From an uncultured Kroppenstedtia sp. (GTDB lineage: Bacteria; Bacillota; Bacilli; Thermoactinomycetales; DSM-45169), in contig CAUGKZ010000147.1 in assembly GCA_959600065.1 (NCBI GenBank), positions 1 to 5,482 of the forward strand: a DNA stretch of 5,482 nucleotides. The letters are read 5' to 3'. Shown here piece after piece: positions 1-5,482 of this stretch (position 1 is its first letter; every line of letters begins with the position of its first letter). Below the pieces are notes generated by a model. The model ran no database searches and had not been told where the DNA came from. It saw only the letters and a list, made by a program, of their open reading frames with translations. A program made the position numbers and the translations under genes.

Positions 1-46
1 AGGATATTTCTTTTAAACTCAGGTTCCGGTGTAAGGGAGGGTCATC

Positions 47-2008
47 ATGCCGAATTTTATTACGAAACGGTGGCACGGTTATCATATGGTGCTAGCCATG
101 TGTTTCAGTTTGGTGTTGATCGCCCTTCTATCTACCTACAACTGGGCCTTCGCCTTGATTGGACTTTTCTTTTATCTGTTGTTGGGATATGTGCTCTACC
201 GGGCGGAAAAGCAATTCAGACATGAATTCAATGAATATGTCCTGACTCTGTCCCAGCGGGTGAAGGGAGCAAATCAAGCCGCCTTTGACGAGATGCCTGT
301 GGGAATCCTCCTGTATGATCGCAAAGGCCAGGTAGTCTGGCACAACCCGTTTATCCAAGAGATGACGGACAAGGATTCCCTCGTCGGATGGACTGTGACC
401 GATATATTTCCCGACTTGGACCGTAACGGAAGTGAAACGGAGAAGCTCGATTTAAACAACAGGAGCTTTGAAGTGGTCCATGACGCCAAAGAGCGGCTGT
501 ATTTTTTTCGGGAGATCACCCAGTTTGAAGAGTTGAGAGAACGATATGAACAGGAACAAACGATTGTCGGCTTTCTTCAAATGGACAATTTCGAGGAAGC
601 GGGAGCGGGTCTCGATGACCAGGAGCGGACTCTGCTTTTGACGAATGTCCAGTCGGAGATTACTCGTTGGGCACAGAAACAGGATATCACCCTCAAGAAA
701 TTTGATGTGGAGAAATATTTCATGGTGTTTCGCCGGGAAACGTTGGAGCGTCTGAGCCAGAATCATTTTGACATCCTGGATGTGGTGCGGGAGATGACCC
801 ACCGTAACAAAATTCCGATTACACTGAGTATCGGCGTGTCCACCTTCCGTTCTTCGGTCGTGGAGCAGACACATGCGGCGGAGGCGGCACTGGATATTGC
901 GCTGGCACGGGGCGGGGATCAGGCGGCTGTCCAACAACAGGATCGGGTGGTGTTTTTCGGGGGCAAAACCAATGCAGTTGAGAAACGGACCCGAGTGCGG
1001 GCCCGGGTGATCTCTTATGCACTGACTAATCTGATCCGGGACAGTGAGCGGGTACTGATCATGGGTCACGATCAACCGGATATGGATGCAGTGGGAGCAG
1101 CGATCGGTGTCCTGCGGACGGTTCGGATGGCTGATCGGGAGGGATACATCCTTTTAAAGGACTCCAATCCCTCCATCGATGCGCTGATGGCAGCCATCTC
1201 GGAAGATCATTCTCTGGAGGAAGCGTTTATCTCACCGGAGAAGGCTCTTTCCCTCATCGATAAGAATACCTTGCTCATTCTGGTGGATACCCATAAGCCC
1301 TCTATGACCATTGAACCCCGCCTGGTGGAACGCTCGGATCGGGTGGTGGTGATCGATCACCATCGTCGCGGGGAGGAGTTTGTCAAAGACCCGGTATTGG
1401 TGTACCTGGAGCCTTATGCCTCCTCCACCAGCGAATTGGTGACGGAGTTGTTGCAGTACCAGGATGCACGGTTGACCATTGAACCCTTGGAGACTACGGC
1501 TCTATTGTCGGGAATTGTGGTGGATACCAAAAGCTTCGCTTTTCGGTCGGGCTCCCGAACCTTTGAAGCGGCTTCTTTTCTCCGCCGCCACGGGGCCGAT
1601 CTGGCGCTGGTTCAAACTTTGTTGAAGGAAGATCTTTTCCGCTTCGTCAAGCGGGCCGAGATTGTCAAAAATACGGAAGTGGTATACGATAAAATTGCGA
1701 TCGCCAGCGGGGAAATGGAAGAGCGGTATGATCAGCTCATCATTGCCCAGGCGGCGGACACATTGCTCAATATGAAAGGGATCAGTGCCTCCTTTGTCAT
1801 CGGTTTGAGGAATGACGGCAAGGTGTCCATCAGTGCCCGTTCCTTGGGGGAACTCAATGTTCAGCTGATCATGGAATCCCTCGGCGGCGGGGGACACATG
1901 ACCAATGCAGCGGTGCAGTTCGAGGGAGTAACCCTGTCGGAAGCGCGGCAACACCTGCTGGAGGTATTGAGCGAGTACTGTGAAGAAGAAGGGGGCGACG
2001 TCGAATGA
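47..2008 (+). CDS. gdpP: Cyclic-di-AMP phosphodiesterase GdpP (TM-PAS-degenerate GGDEF-DHH/DHHA1)
   Basis: GdpP hydrolyses the second messenger c-di-AMP to pApA at the inner face of the membrane, affecting cell-wall and potassium/osmotic homeostasis and beta-lactam tolerance (family knowledge). Seen here: 653 aa, close to the usual ~657-659. Two hydrophobic segments (about residues 13-30 and 33-52) are followed by a PAS domain (about 75-160), then a degenerate GGDEF domain (about 170-305). The GGDEF catalytic loop is replaced by residues around KKFDVEKYF (217-225), as expected for this family, so no cyclase activity is predicted. The DHH domain has HDQPDMD (341-347), DTH (414-416), DHH (437-439) and VVDTKS (491-496), giving likely metal ligands H341, D345, D347, D414, H438 and D493. 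DHHA1 ends with GGGGH (613-617). All catalytic motifs are intact. The ATG is preceded by AAGGGAGGG (33-41) at 5 nt and the N-terminus aligns with the family. It overlaps rplI by 4 bp. In Bacillales yybS normally lies upstream; it is not identifiable in the 46 bp available. Confidence 0.97.
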   Translation: MPNFITKRWHGYHMVLAMCFSLVLIALLSTYNWAFALIGLFFYLLLGYVLYRAEKQFRHEFNEYVLTLSQRVKGANQAAFDEMPVGILLYDRKGQVVWHNPFIQEMTDKDSLVGWTVTDIFPDLDRNGSETEKLDLNNRSFEVVHDAKERLYFFREITQFEELRERYEQEQTIVGFLQMDNFEEAGAGLDDQERTLLLTNVQSEITRWAQKQDITLKKFDVEKYFMVFRRETLERLSQNHFDILDVVREMTHRNKIPITLSIGVSTFRSSVVEQTHAAEAALDIALARGGDQAAVQQQDRVVFFGGKTNAVEKRTRVRARVISYALTNLIRDSERVLIMGHDQPDMDAVGAAIGVLRTVRMADREGYILLKDSNPSIDALMAAISEDHSLEEAFISPEKALSLIDKNTLLILVDTHKPSMTIEPRLVERSDRVVVIDHHRRGEEFVKDPVLVYLEPYASSTSELVTELLQYQDARLTIEPLETTALLSGIVVDTKSFAFRSGSRTFEAASFLRRHGADLALVQTLLKEDLFRFVKRAEIVKNTEVVYDKIAIASGEMEERYDQLIIAQAADTLLNMKGISASFVIGLRNDGKVSISARSLGELNVQLIMESLGGGGHMTNAAVQFEGVTLSEARQHLLEVLSEYCEEEGGDVE

Positions 2009-2457
2009 AAGTGATCTTTCAACAGGATGTCAAAGGCCAGGGGAAAAAGGGGGAAGTGAAGGAAGTCTCTGAAGGGTATGCTCGTAATTTCCTGTTTCCC
2101 CGGAAATTGGCTGTCGTAGCCTCCACTGGCAATTTGAATACCCTGAAAGAACAGAAACGACGGGAAGAAGAACGGAAGAAAGAAGAGTTGTCCCGGTCCA
2201 GACAGCTGGCGGAGAAGTTGGAACAGACGGAGATCACTCTCCACACCAAATCCGGAGAGGGTGGCCGTCTGTTTGGGTCGATCACTTCCAAACAAATTAG
2301 TCAGTACCTGAAAAAGGAATATGACCTTCAAGTAGATAAAAAGAAGATCCAACTGAGCGAGCCGATCCGTACACTCGGCGTGACTAAAGTGCCTGTAAAA
2401 TTGCATCCTAAGGTGACAGCGACACTTTCGGTACAAGTCTTGGATGAAAACAGCTGA
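2005..2457 (+). CDS. rplI: 50S ribosomal protein L9
   Basis: L9 binds 23S rRNA near the L1 stalk and helps maintain reading frame during translation (family knowledge). The 150-aa product is the usual length (149 in Geobacillus). The N-terminal rRNA-binding domain begins [18 protein letters not shown] and continues with the family signature region [14 protein letters not shown] (residues 23-36). Next comes the long, charged connecting helix, rich in K, R and E (about 41-75). The C-terminal domain contains [15 protein letters not shown] (84-98) and [13 protein letters not shown] (129-141), both very close to Bacillus L9. The start ATG shares ATGA with the gdpP stop, and AAGGGGG (1989-1995) lies 9 nt upstream inside gdpP, so the start is secure and translational coupling with gdpP is likely. 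The gene belongs to the gdpP transcript; no separate promoter was seen. A strong terminator lies 120 bp after its stop codon. Confidence 0.98.
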   Translation: MKVIFQQDVKGQGKKGEVKEVSEGYARNFLFPRKLAVVASTGNLNTLKEQKRREEERKKEELSRSRQLAEKLEQTEITLHTKSGEGGRLFGSITSKQISQYLKKEYDLQVDKKKIQLSEPIRTLGVTKVPVKLHPKVTATLSVQVLDENS

Positions 2458-2577
2458 ATTCACGAATTGGAAATGATTTTCCTTCATTAGGAGAGAGTGA
2501 AGTAGTTTGAGACGGAATGACCGATCGGTTGCAGGACGTGGAGCGGCCTCCCGATGTTAGATGATGTCCATGGCTCC
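2458..2577 (+). promoter_or_regulatory. Untranslated stretch before dnaB; candidate attenuator leader
   Basis: This 120-nt stretch between the rplI stop and the dnaB-proximal terminator has no convincing gene or sigma-A promoter. It contains a perfect 10-bp palindrome ACCGATCGGT (2520-2529), a small inverted repeat GGAAA/TTTCC (2469-2473 and 2478-2482), and an orphan Shine-Dalgarno-like AGGAGAG (2489-2495). Two competing pairings involve the same strand. GGAGC (2540-2544) can pair with GCTCC (2573-2577), directly abutting the terminator stem. Alternatively 2539-2548 can pair with 2578-2586, the full left arm of the terminator, with one bulged G. That is the geometry of an anti-antiterminator and antiterminator. 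The pairings were found by eye; the regulatory role is inference. It matches no riboswitch or T-box motif known to me. Confidence 0.4.
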
Positions 2578-2608
2578 GGCGCTTCAGCAGGGGAAGCGCC
2601 TTTTTTTT
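2578..2608 (+). terminator. Intrinsic terminator upstream of dnaB
   Basis: A perfect 8-bp G+C-rich stem, GGCGCTTC (2578-2585) with GAAGCGCC (2593-2600), closes a 7-nt loop (2586-2592) and is followed at once by eight Ts (2601-2608). This is a canonical Rho-independent terminator on the + strand. It ends the gdpP-rplI transcript, or attenuates it before dnaB, whose start codon is only 25 nt further on. Confidence 0.92.
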
Positions 2609-2618
2609 GCAGCAGGCT

Positions 2619-2623
2619 GGAGG
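2619..2623 (+). promoter_or_regulatory. dnaB ribosome binding site
   Basis: GGAGG lies 10 nt before the dnaB ATG. A second GGAGG (2629-2633) directly abuts the start codon and is too close to serve it. The first copy therefore fixes the start at 2634. The site begins 10 nt after the terminator T-run, leaving no room for a promoter between terminator and gene. Confidence 0.8.
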
Positions 2624-2633
2624 ATGATGGAGG

Positions 2634-3983
2634 ATGAGTGAATTATTTGCGGATCGGATGCCACCTCACAACCAAGAGGCTGAACAGGCGGTTCTGGGGG
2701 CGATCCTGATCGAACCCTCTGTGTTGATGACGGTTTTGGAACGGATTCGACCGGAGGATTTTTACCGTCAGGCTCACCAGCGCCTGCTTCAAGTAATTGC
2801 CGATCTAAACGAACAAGGGGAACCGATTGACTTGGTGACCGTCACATCCGCGCTCTCGGATCAGAAGCTCCTGGAGGAGGTTGGGGGCGTCTCCTACCTG
2901 ACAGAATTGGCGGAGTCAGTGCCCACGGCGGCCAATGTGGATTATTATTGTCAGATCGTGGAGGAGAAATCCATTCTCCGCCGTTTGATCCGGACCGCCA
3001 CTGAAATAGCCGCCTCGGGTTATAACGGTGGAGACGAAGTGGCCCATGTGATCGATTCCGCTGAAAAGAAGATACTGGAGATCTCCCAACGTCGAATAGG
3101 CAAAGGGTTTATCCCGATCCGGGAAGTTTTGATGGAGACTTTTGAACGGATTGAAAGCCTTCATTACAATAAAGGGAAGCTGACCGGAATCCCTGCGGGC
3201 TATACGGACTTGGACCGGATGACCTCCGGCTTTCAGAAGTCGGACTTGATCATCCTAGCAGCCCGCCCCAGTATGGGGAAGACGGCTTTCAGTCTGAATG
3301 TGGCGCAAAACGTGGCGGTCCGGTCAGGTGTGCCAGTGGCCATTTTCAATCTGGAGATGTCCGCGCCACAATTGGTGCAGCGAATGCTGGCAGCTGAGGG
3401 AAACATCGATGCCCAAGCCTTTCGGACAGGAGAGCTGGAGGAGGAGGATTGGGAAAAGCTGACCATGGCGATCAGCTCCTTATCGGATTCCCCCATCTTT
3501 ATTGATGACACTCCCGGGATCACCGTCTTTGAGATTCGTTCCAAATTGCGACGTCTGCAGGCGGAACATGGTTTAGGAATGGTTCTGATCGACTACCTGC
3601 AGTTGATTGAGGGGAGGGGTCGGGACAGCCGCCAGCAAGAAATCTCGGAAATCTCCCGGTCCTTGAAGTTGCTGGCACGGGAGCTGAACGTTCCGGTGAT
3701 CGCCCTCTCTCAACTGTCACGTGCAGTGGAACAGCGGCAGGACAAGCGACCAATGCTGTCCGATCTGCGGGAATCTGGCTCCATTGAGCAGGATGCGGAT
3801 ATTGTCTCTTTCCTGTACCGGGATGATTATTATAATGAGGATTCGGAGAAAAAGAATATTATTGAGGTGATCTTGGCTAAACATCGGAACGGGCCGGTGG
3901 GTAAGGTGGAACTTCTCTTCTTGAAGAACTATAATAAATTTCTCAGTCTCGATCTGCATCATGGCCCGCAAGGGGCGATGTAA
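2634..3983 (+). CDS. dnaB: Replicative DNA helicase DnaB (B. subtilis DnaC type)
   Basis: This is the hexameric 5'-3' helicase that unwinds DNA at the replication fork and recruits primase DnaG (family knowledge). The 449-aa product is nearly the length of B. subtilis DnaC (454) and aligns throughout. The N-terminal domain includes PPHNQEAEQAVLGAIL (residues 10-25) and VPTAANVDYY (96-105), followed by the linker (about 155-180). The RecA-like C-terminal domain has Walker A ARPSMGKT (210-217), the NLEM catalytic glutamate E241, Walker B VLIDYLQL (317-324, D320), IALSQLSR (356-363) with sensor Q360, DLRESGSIEQDADI (377-390), and the KHRNGPVG segment (416-423) with the likely arginine finger R418. 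No intein or truncation is present. The start is supported by GGAGG at 2619-2623 and by the family N-terminus. Gene order after rplI is as in Bacillales, but a strong terminator sits 25 nt upstream. Expression must come by read-through, antitermination, or a promoter I could not recognise. No terminator is evident after its stop codon. Confidence 0.98.
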   Translation: MSELFADRMPPHNQEAEQAVLGAILIEPSVLMTVLERIRPEDFYRQAHQRLLQVIADLNEQGEPIDLVTVTSALSDQKLLEEVGGVSYLTELAESVPTAANVDYYCQIVEEKSILRRLIRTATEIAASGYNGGDEVAHVIDSAEKKILEISQRRIGKGFIPIREVLMETFERIESLHYNKGKLTGIPAGYTDLDRMTSGFQKSDLIILAARPSMGKTAFSLNVAQNVAVRSGVPVAIFNLEMSAPQLVQRMLAAEGNIDAQAFRTGELEEEDWEKLTMAISSLSDSPIFIDDTPGITVFEIRSKLRRLQAEHGLGMVLIDYLQLIEGRGRDSRQQEISEISRSLKLLARELNVPVIALSQLSRAVEQRQDKRPMLSDLRESGSIEQDADIVSFLYRDDYYNEDSEKKNIIEVILAKHRNGPVGKVELLFLKNYNKFLSLDLHHGPQGAM

Positions 3984-4024
3984 ATACGAATAATAATATA
4001 GTTAAATAGATTAATGTTCGGTTT
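3983..4024 (+). promoter_or_regulatory. Probable PurR operator: two inverted PurBoxes
   Basis: The PurR consensus AWWWCGAACWWT (established for B. subtilis) is matched at 11 of 12 positions by AATACGAATAAT (3983-3994). On the opposite strand it is matched at 11 of 12 by AATGTTCGGTTT (4013-4024, read on + as the reverse complement of the consensus). The boxes are in the expected inverted orientation and separated by 18 nt of pure A/T-rich sequence apart from two Gs. B. subtilis operators usually have 16-17 nt, so the spacing is slightly long. The pair lies just upstream of the purA -35 box, where repression of purA is expected. Box 1 begins at the last base of the dnaB stop codon. In B. subtilis PurR represses when PRPP is low. 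PurR itself is not in this window. Confidence 0.75.
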
Positions 4025-4029
4025 TTGCG

Positions 4030-4058
4030 TTGACACCGTGCTTTTTTCCTTGTACACT
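4030..4058 (+). promoter_or_regulatory. Sigma-A promoter of purA
   Basis: A perfect -35 TTGACA (4030-4035) and a -10 TACACT (4053-4058, 4 of 6 with the key first TA and last T kept) are separated by exactly 17 bp. Transcription should start near 4064-4066, giving a leader of about 50 nt. The promoter lies right after the PurBox pair and before the purA ribosome binding site. Confidence 0.85.
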
Positions 4059-4100
4059 GATAAAGGCTGATTGCAGGAACGTGAGCAGAACCTGTCAGGA

Positions 4101-4108
4101 AAGGGGAG
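4101..4108 (+). promoter_or_regulatory. purA ribosome binding site
   Basis: AAGGGGAG ends 8 nt before the ATG at 4117 and decides that start over the in-frame TTG at 4030, which is part of the -35 box. The site sits in the loop of a small possible hairpin, CAGG (4096-4099) with CCTG (4109-4112). Confidence 0.88.
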
Positions 4109-4116
4109 CCTGGATC

Positions 4117-5403
4117 ATGTCGACGGTGGTCGTTGTCGGGACACAGTGGGGAGACGAAGGAAAAGGAAAGATTACCGATTTCCTCGCGGAAAAAGCGGAA
4201 GTGGTTGCGCGCTACCAAGGGGGAAACAACGCTGGGCACACAATTGTGTTAGGTGGCAAACGATACAAACTCCATCTGATTCCATCGGGGATCTTTTATT
4301 CCGAGAAGGTTTGTGTTCTGGGAAATGGAATGGTGCTCCATCCGGAGGCGATGGTGGAAGAGCTGGATTATCTGGAGGGGCAAGGTGTTTCCACCCGCAA
4401 TTTGCGGATCTCGGACCGGGCCCATGTGATCATGCCTTACCATATCAAGCTGGATATGGTGGAGGAAAGTCACAAGGGTTCAGGGAAAATCGGAACCACT
4501 GGAAAAGGAATCGGTCCCGCTTATATGGACAAAGCGGCTCGTGTCGGAATCAGGGTGTCCGACCTGCTGGATGGGGATCTCTTTGCCGCCAAATTAAAAA
4601 AAGCCCTGGAAGACAAGAATCGGTTGCTGGAGAAGGTTTATGACACGACCGGCTTTTCTTTTGACGAGATCTACCCGTCCTATTTAAAGTGGGCGGAGCG
4701 GCTCCGTCCCTATGTGACTGACACCTCTGTCGTCTTGAATGAGGCGATCGATCAAGGGAAGCGGGTATTGTTTGAAGGGGCCCAGGGTGTGATGCTGGAT
4801 ATTGACCAAGGAACCTATCCCTTTGTCACTTCATCCAATCCCGTCGCCGGTGGCGTCTGTATCGGATCCGGCGTAGGGCCGACCAAGATTCGTCAAGTGA
4901 TCGGGGTGGCCAAAGCCTACACCTCCCGAGTCGGAGACGGCCCCTTCCCCACGGAACTTCACGATGATATCGGGGATCGGATCCGGGAAGTGGGACGGGA
5001 ATTTGGGACGACCACAGGACGTCCCCGCCGGGTGGGATGGTTTGACAGTGTGGTGGTGCGCCATGCCCGTCGGGTGAGTGGGATCACCGGCCTTTCCCTG
5101 AACTCATTGGATGTGTTGACCGGACTCCCTACGGTCAAGATTTGTACGGCGTATCGTTATCGGGGACAGATATTGGAAAACTATCCAGCCAACCTGGAAA
5201 TGCTAGGGGAATGTGAACCGGTATTGGAAGAGTTGCCAGGCTGGGAGGAGGATCTCACCGGAGCGCGGAATCTGTCAGATCTGCCCATGGCGGCCCAGCA
5301 TTATTTGGAGCGGATTACTCACCTGACGGGAATCCCTCTGGCCCTCTTTTCCGTAGGTCCCGATCGCGAGCAGACTCTGCAAGTCCGACCGGTGTATGCT
5401 TAA
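4117..5403 (+). CDS. purA: Adenylosuccinate synthetase
   Basis: PurA catalyses the first committed step from IMP to AMP: IMP + aspartate + GTP gives adenylosuccinate + GDP + phosphate, in the cytosol. The 428-aa product is the usual length (430 in B. subtilis) and aligns end to end. Motifs seen: signature QWGDEGKGK (residues 10-18) with catalytic D13 and the GTP P-loop, NNAGHT (37-42) with catalytic H41, the second signature [12 protein letters not shown] (131-142), the IMP-binding stretch beginning [18 protein letters not shown] (219-236), TTTGRPRR (298-305), NSLD (329-332, guanine recognition) and the C-terminal GPDR (414-417). Nothing is missing. The ATG at 4117 has AAGGGGAG at 8 nt and gives the family N-terminus [17 protein letters not shown]. 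An in-frame extension to TTG 4030 would lie upstream of the predicted transcription start. The gene has its own promoter and a probable PurR operator, so it is regulated separately from dnaB. Confidence 0.98.
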   Translation: MSTVVVVGTQWGDEGKGKITDFLAEKAEVVARYQGGNNAGHTIVLGGKRYKLHLIPSGIFYSEKVCVLGNGMVLHPEAMVEELDYLEGQGVSTRNLRISDRAHVIMPYHIKLDMVEESHKGSGKIGTTGKGIGPAYMDKAARVGIRVSDLLDGDLFAAKLKKALEDKNRLLEKVYDTTGFSFDEIYPSYLKWAERLRPYVTDTSVVLNEAIDQGKRVLFEGAQGVMLDIDQGTYPFVTSSNPVAGGVCIGSGVGPTKIRQVIGVAKAYTSRVGDGPFPTELHDDIGDRIREVGREFGTTTGRPRRVGWFDSVVVRHARRVSGITGLSLNSLDVLTGLPTVKICTAYRYRGQILENYPANLEMLGECEPVLEELPGWEEDLTGARNLSDLPMAAQHYLERITHLTGIPLALFSVGPDREQTLQVRPVYA

Positions 5404-5482
5404 ATTCAAAAGCAATAGGTGTCAGATATCAGGCGTGTTGATTAGCCATATTTTGGGTGAGGAGATCGTGTTCACCCACGCG
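5404..5482 (+). other. Downstream of purA: hairpin near window end, no gene seen
   Basis: This is 79 bp after the purA stop codon. TGGGTGA (5454-5460) pairs perfectly with TCACCCA (5472-5478), a 7-bp stem with an 11-nt loop. A competing 5-bp pairing exists between GCGTG (5433-5437) and CACGC (5477-5481). The stem could belong to a purA terminator, but only CGCG follows before the window ends, so no T-run is seen. It could also be the edge of an RNA gene or leader. No convincing promoter or coding start was found. Confidence 0.3.

Noticed and set aside
2..16. 3' end of an upstream gene such as yybS, ending at TAA 14-16
   Set aside because: yybS is expected here by synteny and this frame would end neatly 30 nt before gdpP, but four codons are too few. 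Another frame is open to 95, so it cannot be assigned.
452..1075. Long open frame on the minus strand inside gdpP (207 codons)
   Set aside because: It lies wholly antisense to a clear gdpP with intact motifs, its translation looks like no protein family, and it is a shadow of codon bias in a G+C-rich gene.
1861..2487. Minus-strand open frame of 208 codons across gdpP, rplI and the gap
   Set aside because: It is antisense to two certain genes. It has a low-complexity, phenylalanine/serine-rich translation that mirrors the charged L9 helix, and no ribosome site.
2458..2577. tRNA, T-box or known riboswitch in the rplI-dnaB gap
   Set aside because: No T-loop GTTCRANNC-type sequence, no T-box antiterminator core and no conserved riboswitch motif could be found by eye.
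2561..2641. 26-codon frame running through the terminator and overlapping the dnaB start
   Set aside because: It has no ribosome binding site before 2561 and its middle is made of the terminator stem and T-run; coincidental.
4019..4047. Weak hairpin CGGT/ACCG followed by a T-run, as a dnaB terminator
   Set aside because: The stem is only 4 bp with a 12-nt loop, two bases separate it from the T-run, and the same bases form the purA -35 region. It is better explained as operator plus promoter spacer.
4071..4643. Plus-strand open frame of 190 codons in another frame over the start of purA
   Set aside because: It overlaps the certain purA reading frame, has no family resemblance, and its start lies upstream of the real ribosome binding site.
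5457..5482. Next gene starting at GTG 5468 after GGAG 5461-5464
   Set aside because: The gap between GGAG and GTG is only 3 nt, too short for normal initiation, and the window leaves five codons, so no product can be judged.

Overview
The window is a core chromosomal segment from a Gram-positive, Bacillus-like member of the Firmicutes (Bacillota). All four proteins are close to full-length Bacillus-type homologues, and the order gdpP - rplI - dnaB - purA matches the conserved Bacillales block (in B. subtilis yybS-gdpP-rplI-dnaC, with purA nearby). The Shine-Dalgarno sites are strong GGAGG types, and the one convincing promoter is a sigma-A type. The G+C content, judged by eye, is a little above 50 percent, higher than in B. 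subtilis. Combined with the protein flavour this would fit a Thermoactinomycetaceae-like bacterium, but that family guess is inference and weak.

Layout. Positions 1-46 are a short upstream gap carrying the gdpP ribosome binding site. gdpP (47-2008) encodes the membrane-bound cyclic-di-AMP phosphodiesterase. It overlaps rplI (2005-2457, ribosomal protein L9) by an ATGA, so the two are probably translationally coupled. A 176-bp gap follows (2458-2633). It ends in a textbook intrinsic terminator (2578-2608) placed only 25 nt before dnaB. The sequence just upstream can pair with the whole left arm of that terminator, so the gap looks like a candidate transcription attenuator. dnaB (2634-3983) encodes the replicative helicase. 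The 133-bp gap before purA holds two PurBox-like sites in inverted orientation (3983-4024), then a sigma-A promoter (4030-4058), a short leader and a strong ribosome binding site. purA (4117-5403) encodes adenylosuccinate synthetase. The last 79 bp contain a hairpin cut close by the window edge and no identifiable gene.

How the genes relate. gdpP, rplI and dnaB form a co-directional housekeeping group covering second-messenger turnover, translation and replication. purA is co-directional but has its own promoter and a probable PurR operator, so it responds to purine supply. There is no mobile element, CRISPR array, tRNA or rRNA gene visible, and no sign of a novel multi-gene system. The points worth a second look are regulatory: the possible dnaB attenuator and the PurR operator that begins inside the dnaB stop codon.
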